The position numbers and the translations under genes were made by a program. Below are positions 5,146-7,624 of a stretch of DNA of 7,624 nt, one piece after another. Under the pieces are notes generated by a model. That model saw nothing but the letters and a program-made list of their open reading frames with translations, ran no database searches and was not told where the DNA came from. Position 1 is the first letter of the stretch. The number at the start of each line of letters is the position of its first letter. This DNA is from an uncultured Slackia sp. (GTDB taxonomy: Bacteria; Actinomycetota; Coriobacteriia; Coriobacteriales; Eggerthellaceae): the NCBI GenBank assembly GCA_937895975.1, contig CALBLG010000260.1:1-7624 (forward strand), read 5' to 3'.

Positions 5146-7515
5146 ATGCGCACGCCGCGAATCGACCGCATGAGAGAGCGCCATTTCAGCACCACGCCGT
5201 GCATCACGGCAGAGCATCTGGTGCTTCAGACCGAAGCCTACAAGCTGTTCGCGGGCGAGGCCGTGCCGGTGTTTCGCGCGAAGGTCGTGAATTACATCCT
5301 CGAGCGCATGAGCTGCATGATCTTCGACGACGAGCTTATCGTCGGCAGCCCTACGAATGCCTACCGAGGCGCGAACCTGCACCCCGATTTCCAAAGCAGC
5401 AGCTGGTACGCAAGCGACATCGACGAGTTCAGCACGCGCCCGAAAGACCCGTACCGCATCTCCCCCGAAGACAAGGCGACCATCTTGAAAACGCTGCCGT
5501 ACTGGCAGGGCAAATCGATGGAAGACACCGCCGACGCGGTGATGCCCGAATACATTCAGCAGCTCGAGGCCGATGACATTTTATGCGTGGGCTTGGAAAA
5601 CGGCGTGTCGGGCGAAACCACGTGCGACCACGAAAAGGTGCTGCGCATAGGCATGCGCGGCTACATCGAAGAGTGCCAGCGCAACATCGACGCGTGCGTG
5701 CCGCAAACGCAGGAAGACGCCGCGAAGGTCGATTTCTGGCGCGCGTGCATCATCCAGGCGAAGGGACTCGTGACCTATGCTCATCGCATGGCCGACGAAG
5801 CCGACCGCCAGGCTGCCGCGTGCGCCGATGCGACGCGCGCTGCCGAGTTGCGTCGCATCGCCGAAAACTGCCGAGTGGTGCCCGAGAACCCGCCGCAGAC
5901 GTTCGCGCAGGCCGTGCAGATGGTGTGGTTCGTGCACGTGATGTTCCATATCGAGGTGTGCACCACGGCGTGCGGCTTCGGACGCTTCGACCAATATATG
6001 TGGCCCTTCTACAAGAAAGACGTGCTCGACGAGGGCAATATCACGCGCGACCAAGCGCTCGAGCTGGTCGAATGCATGTATCTGAAGGCATGCGAGGTGT
6101 ACGAGGTACGCGACACGTGGTACGCCACGGCGTTCGCGGGCTATCCCATGTGGCAAATTCTGGTTGTCGGCGGCATGAAGCGCGACGGAAGCGATGCCAG
6201 CAACGACCTGTCGCTTCTGTGCCTGCAAGCGGCCGATGACCTGCAAACCACGCAGCCCGTCATGGCGCTGCGCGTGTGCGACACCACGCCGCACGAGCTC
6301 ATCGACTTCGGCTGCAGAATGATTCAGGAAGGCCAGGCCAATCCAGGCTTTTTCAACGACGAAACCGCTATGAAGATGGCGCTTGGCAAGGGCGGCACGC
6401 TCGAAGACGCGCGCGACTGGACCATCGTCGGCTGCATTCAGGCTGGCCCTGGCGGCGGCGGAACCGACGGCAGCCCCGATGCCGGCTACGTGAACATGGG
6501 CAAGATGGTCGAATTCGTGCTGCACGACGGCATCGACCCGCGTACGGGCAAGCTCATGGGCCTTCGCACGGGAGACCCGCGCGAGTTTGCAAACATTGAG
6601 CAGTTCAAAGACGCCCTGAAAAAGCAAATTATTCACGCCTACGACCAGATTCGCATCGGCTACAACCTCATGCAGTCGATTCATATGAACCGCTTCCCGG
6701 TGATTTTCGCCAGCATGGTAACGGCGGGCTGCGTTGAAAGCGGCAAATCGGTGCAGCAGGGCGGCGCGCGCGTGTCTACGTGCGGCATGTACGTCACGGG
6801 CGCGGCGAATTTGGCCGATTGCATTGCCGCGGTGGAGAAGTGCGTGTTCGAAGATCGCGACGTCACCATGGATGAGCTCATTGCGGCGTGCGACGCGAAC
6901 TTCAAGGGATACGAGCGCCTGCGCCAGCTGCTGCTGAACAAGCCCGAGAAGTACGGCAACGATTCGCCGCACGTCGACGGCATCTACCGCGAGATGATGC
7001 ACTACGTGGCCGACGAGGTGCAGAGCTGGCCCGATGCGCGCGGCGGACATTACGCGTTCGGCATCGACTCGCAAACCATGAACATCCCGCATGGCGAGGT
7101 GACGGGCGCGCTGCCCGACGGCCGCCTGGCGGGCGAGGCGTTCTGCGACGCGTCGAGCCCGATGATGGGCCGCGATGTGTGCGGCCCCACGGCAACGGTG
7201 AAGTCGGTGGCGGCCATCGACCAGCCCGACTTGCAAGAAGGCGCGCTGTTCAACCTGCGTTTCGACCCGAAGGGCGTGCAGGGCGAGGGTGGCCGCCGCA
7301 TCATCGAAGGCGTGATTCGCACCTTCTTCCAACATGGCGGCGAGCATATCCAAATCAACGTCGTTGATAACAAGACGCTGCTTGCGGCGCAGGAAAATCC
7401 TGAGCATTATCGCGGCCTCATGGTGCGCGTGGCCGGCTACATGGCGTATTTCACCGAGCTCGACAAGCCTGCGCAAGACGCGATTATCGCGCGCACGGCG
7501 CATTTGTCGGCCTAG
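5146..7515 (+). CDS. Glycyl radical enzyme (pyruvate formate-lyase superfamily), substrate unassigned
   Basis: This 789-residue enzyme belongs to the oxygen-sensitive family in which a backbone glycyl radical, installed by a radical-SAM activase, passes to an active-site cysteine. The PFL-like domain covers roughly residues 20-640; CGFGRFDQYMWPFY (276-289) and the ILVVGG/DGSDASNDLSLL block are typical. The catalytic cysteine is C430 in VGCIQAGPGGGGTDG. The C-terminal glycine-radical domain has HGGEHIQINVVD (730-741) and RVAGYMAYF (761-769) with radical site G764. At the second position after Cys, where choline lyase and diol dehydratase have Glu, this protein has Q432, arguing against a standard Glu-dependent eliminase. 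The HPAD and arylacetate decarboxylase branches or an uncharacterised clade are possible. The ATG at 5146 has GGAGG (5135-5139) at 6 nt; an in-frame upstream GTG at 5053 would place coding sequence across the leader terminator. No activase gene lies inside the window; it could follow after 7624. Confidence 0.93.
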   Translation: MRTPRIDRMRERHFSTTPCITAEHLVLQTEAYKLFAGEAVPVFRAKVVNYILERMSCMIFDDELIVGSPTNAYRGANLHPDFQSSSWYASDIDEFSTRPKDPYRISPEDKATILKTLPYWQGKSMEDTADAVMPEYIQQLEADDILCVGLENGVSGETTCDHEKVLRIGMRGYIEECQRNIDACVPQTQEDAAKVDFWRACIIQAKGLVTYAHRMADEADRQAAACADATRAAELRRIAENCRVVPENPPQTFAQAVQMVWFVHVMFHIEVCTTACGFGRFDQYMWPFYKKDVLDEGNITRDQALELVECMYLKACEVYEVRDTWYATAFAGYPMWQILVVGGMKRDGSDASNDLSLLCLQAADDLQTTQPVMALRVCDTTPHELIDFGCRMIQEGQANPGFFNDETAMKMALGKGGTLEDARDWTIVGCIQAGPGGGGTDGSPDAGYVNMGKMVEFVLHDGIDPRTGKLMGLRTGDPREFANIEQFKDALKKQIIHAYDQIRIGYNLMQSIHMNRFPVIFASMVTAGCVESGKSVQQGGARVSTCGMYVTGAANLADCIAAVEKCVFEDRDVTMDELIAACDANFKGYERLRQLLLNKPEKYGNDSPHVDGIYREMMHYVADEVQSWPDARGGHYAFGIDSQTMNIPHGEVTGALPDGRLAGEAFCDASSPMMGRDVCGPTATVKSVAAIDQPDLQEGALFNLRFDPKGVQGEGGRRIIEGVIRTFFQHGGEHIQINVVDNKTLLAAQENPEHYRGLMVRVAGYMAYFTELDKPAQDAIIARTAHLSA

Positions 7516-7624
7516 GGGTTTGGCTGGCTCGTGGATTTTTCGGCTTCGGATTCGGAATTGAATAATTGCGCTTCGCTATCGGCGGGTTGGCGTCCCCCCC
7601 CCCGGGGGAGGCGGTGCGTTCAAA
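7516..7624. other. Region after the glycyl radical enzyme gene, with short repeats and a C10G5 tract
   Basis: No gene or good terminator is visible. Three tandem TTCGG-plus-one units occupy 7539-7556. Ten C followed by five G span 7594-7608, a long homopolymer that is uncommon in the rest of the window and could be a slippage site or a sequencing uncertainty. If an activase gene follows, this would be its upstream region. Confidence 0.5.

Noticed and set aside
4905..5576. Possible leader peptide or gene starting with TTG in the glycyl radical enzyme leader
   Set aside because: It has no ribosome binding site, would cross the leader terminator and overlaps the enzyme gene in another frame.
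5581..7503. 640-codon open frame on the minus strand, antisense to the glycyl radical enzyme gene
   Set aside because: It lies almost wholly inside the enzyme gene, which has clear family motifs on the plus strand. Its His/Ala/Arg-rich translation has no recognisable domain. Long antisense frames are expected from GC-biased codon use.

Overview
The window reads as chromosomal DNA from a GC-rich, anaerobic actinobacterium, most likely of the Coriobacteriia (Eggerthellaceae-like). This is an inference from three things: a long class III fructose-1,6-bisphosphatase, an oxygen-sensitive glycyl radical enzyme, and GC-rich coding sequence broken by a sharply AT-rich promoter region. No mobile element, CRISPR array, tRNA or rRNA was seen.

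Layout. Bases 1-220 (minus) hold the first 73 codons of an RsmJ-like SAM-dependent methyltransferase that runs off the left edge. Bases 221-603 are a divergent, AT-rich promoter region. Bases 604-2565 (plus) encode a complete class III fructose-1,6-bisphosphatase (fbp). It converges on an MTA/SAH nucleosidase (mtnN, 3400-2687, minus), and a 23-bp perfect hairpin lies between the two stop codons. Bases 3401-3690 are a second divergent promoter region with two strong tandem hairpins and three PhoP-box-like hexamers at an 11-bp period. A PiT-family transporter follows (3691-4740, plus), closed by a classical intrinsic terminator. Bases 4793-5145 are the leader of the last gene, a 789-residue glycyl radical enzyme (5146-7515, plus). 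The final 109 bases are non-coding as far as visible and contain a C10G5 tract.

The genes are single transcription units with their own signals rather than one operon. fbp serves gluconeogenesis, mtnN recycles SAM by-products (also made by radical-SAM chemistry such as glycyl radical activation), PiT imports phosphate or a similar anion, and the glycyl radical enzyme performs an unidentified anaerobic reaction.

The most interesting item is the leader of the glycyl radical enzyme gene. An intrinsic terminator (12-bp stem, loop, five T) sits just before its ribosome binding site. An upstream strand (4975-4985) can pair with that terminator's 5' arm and loop over 11 bp, and the same strand can instead be sequestered by two upstream stems. 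This is the architecture of a transcription-attenuating riboswitch, and it does not match a riboswitch class that I recognise. The enzyme is also unusual: the position two residues after its catalytic cysteine, normally Glu in glycyl radical eliminases, is Gln.
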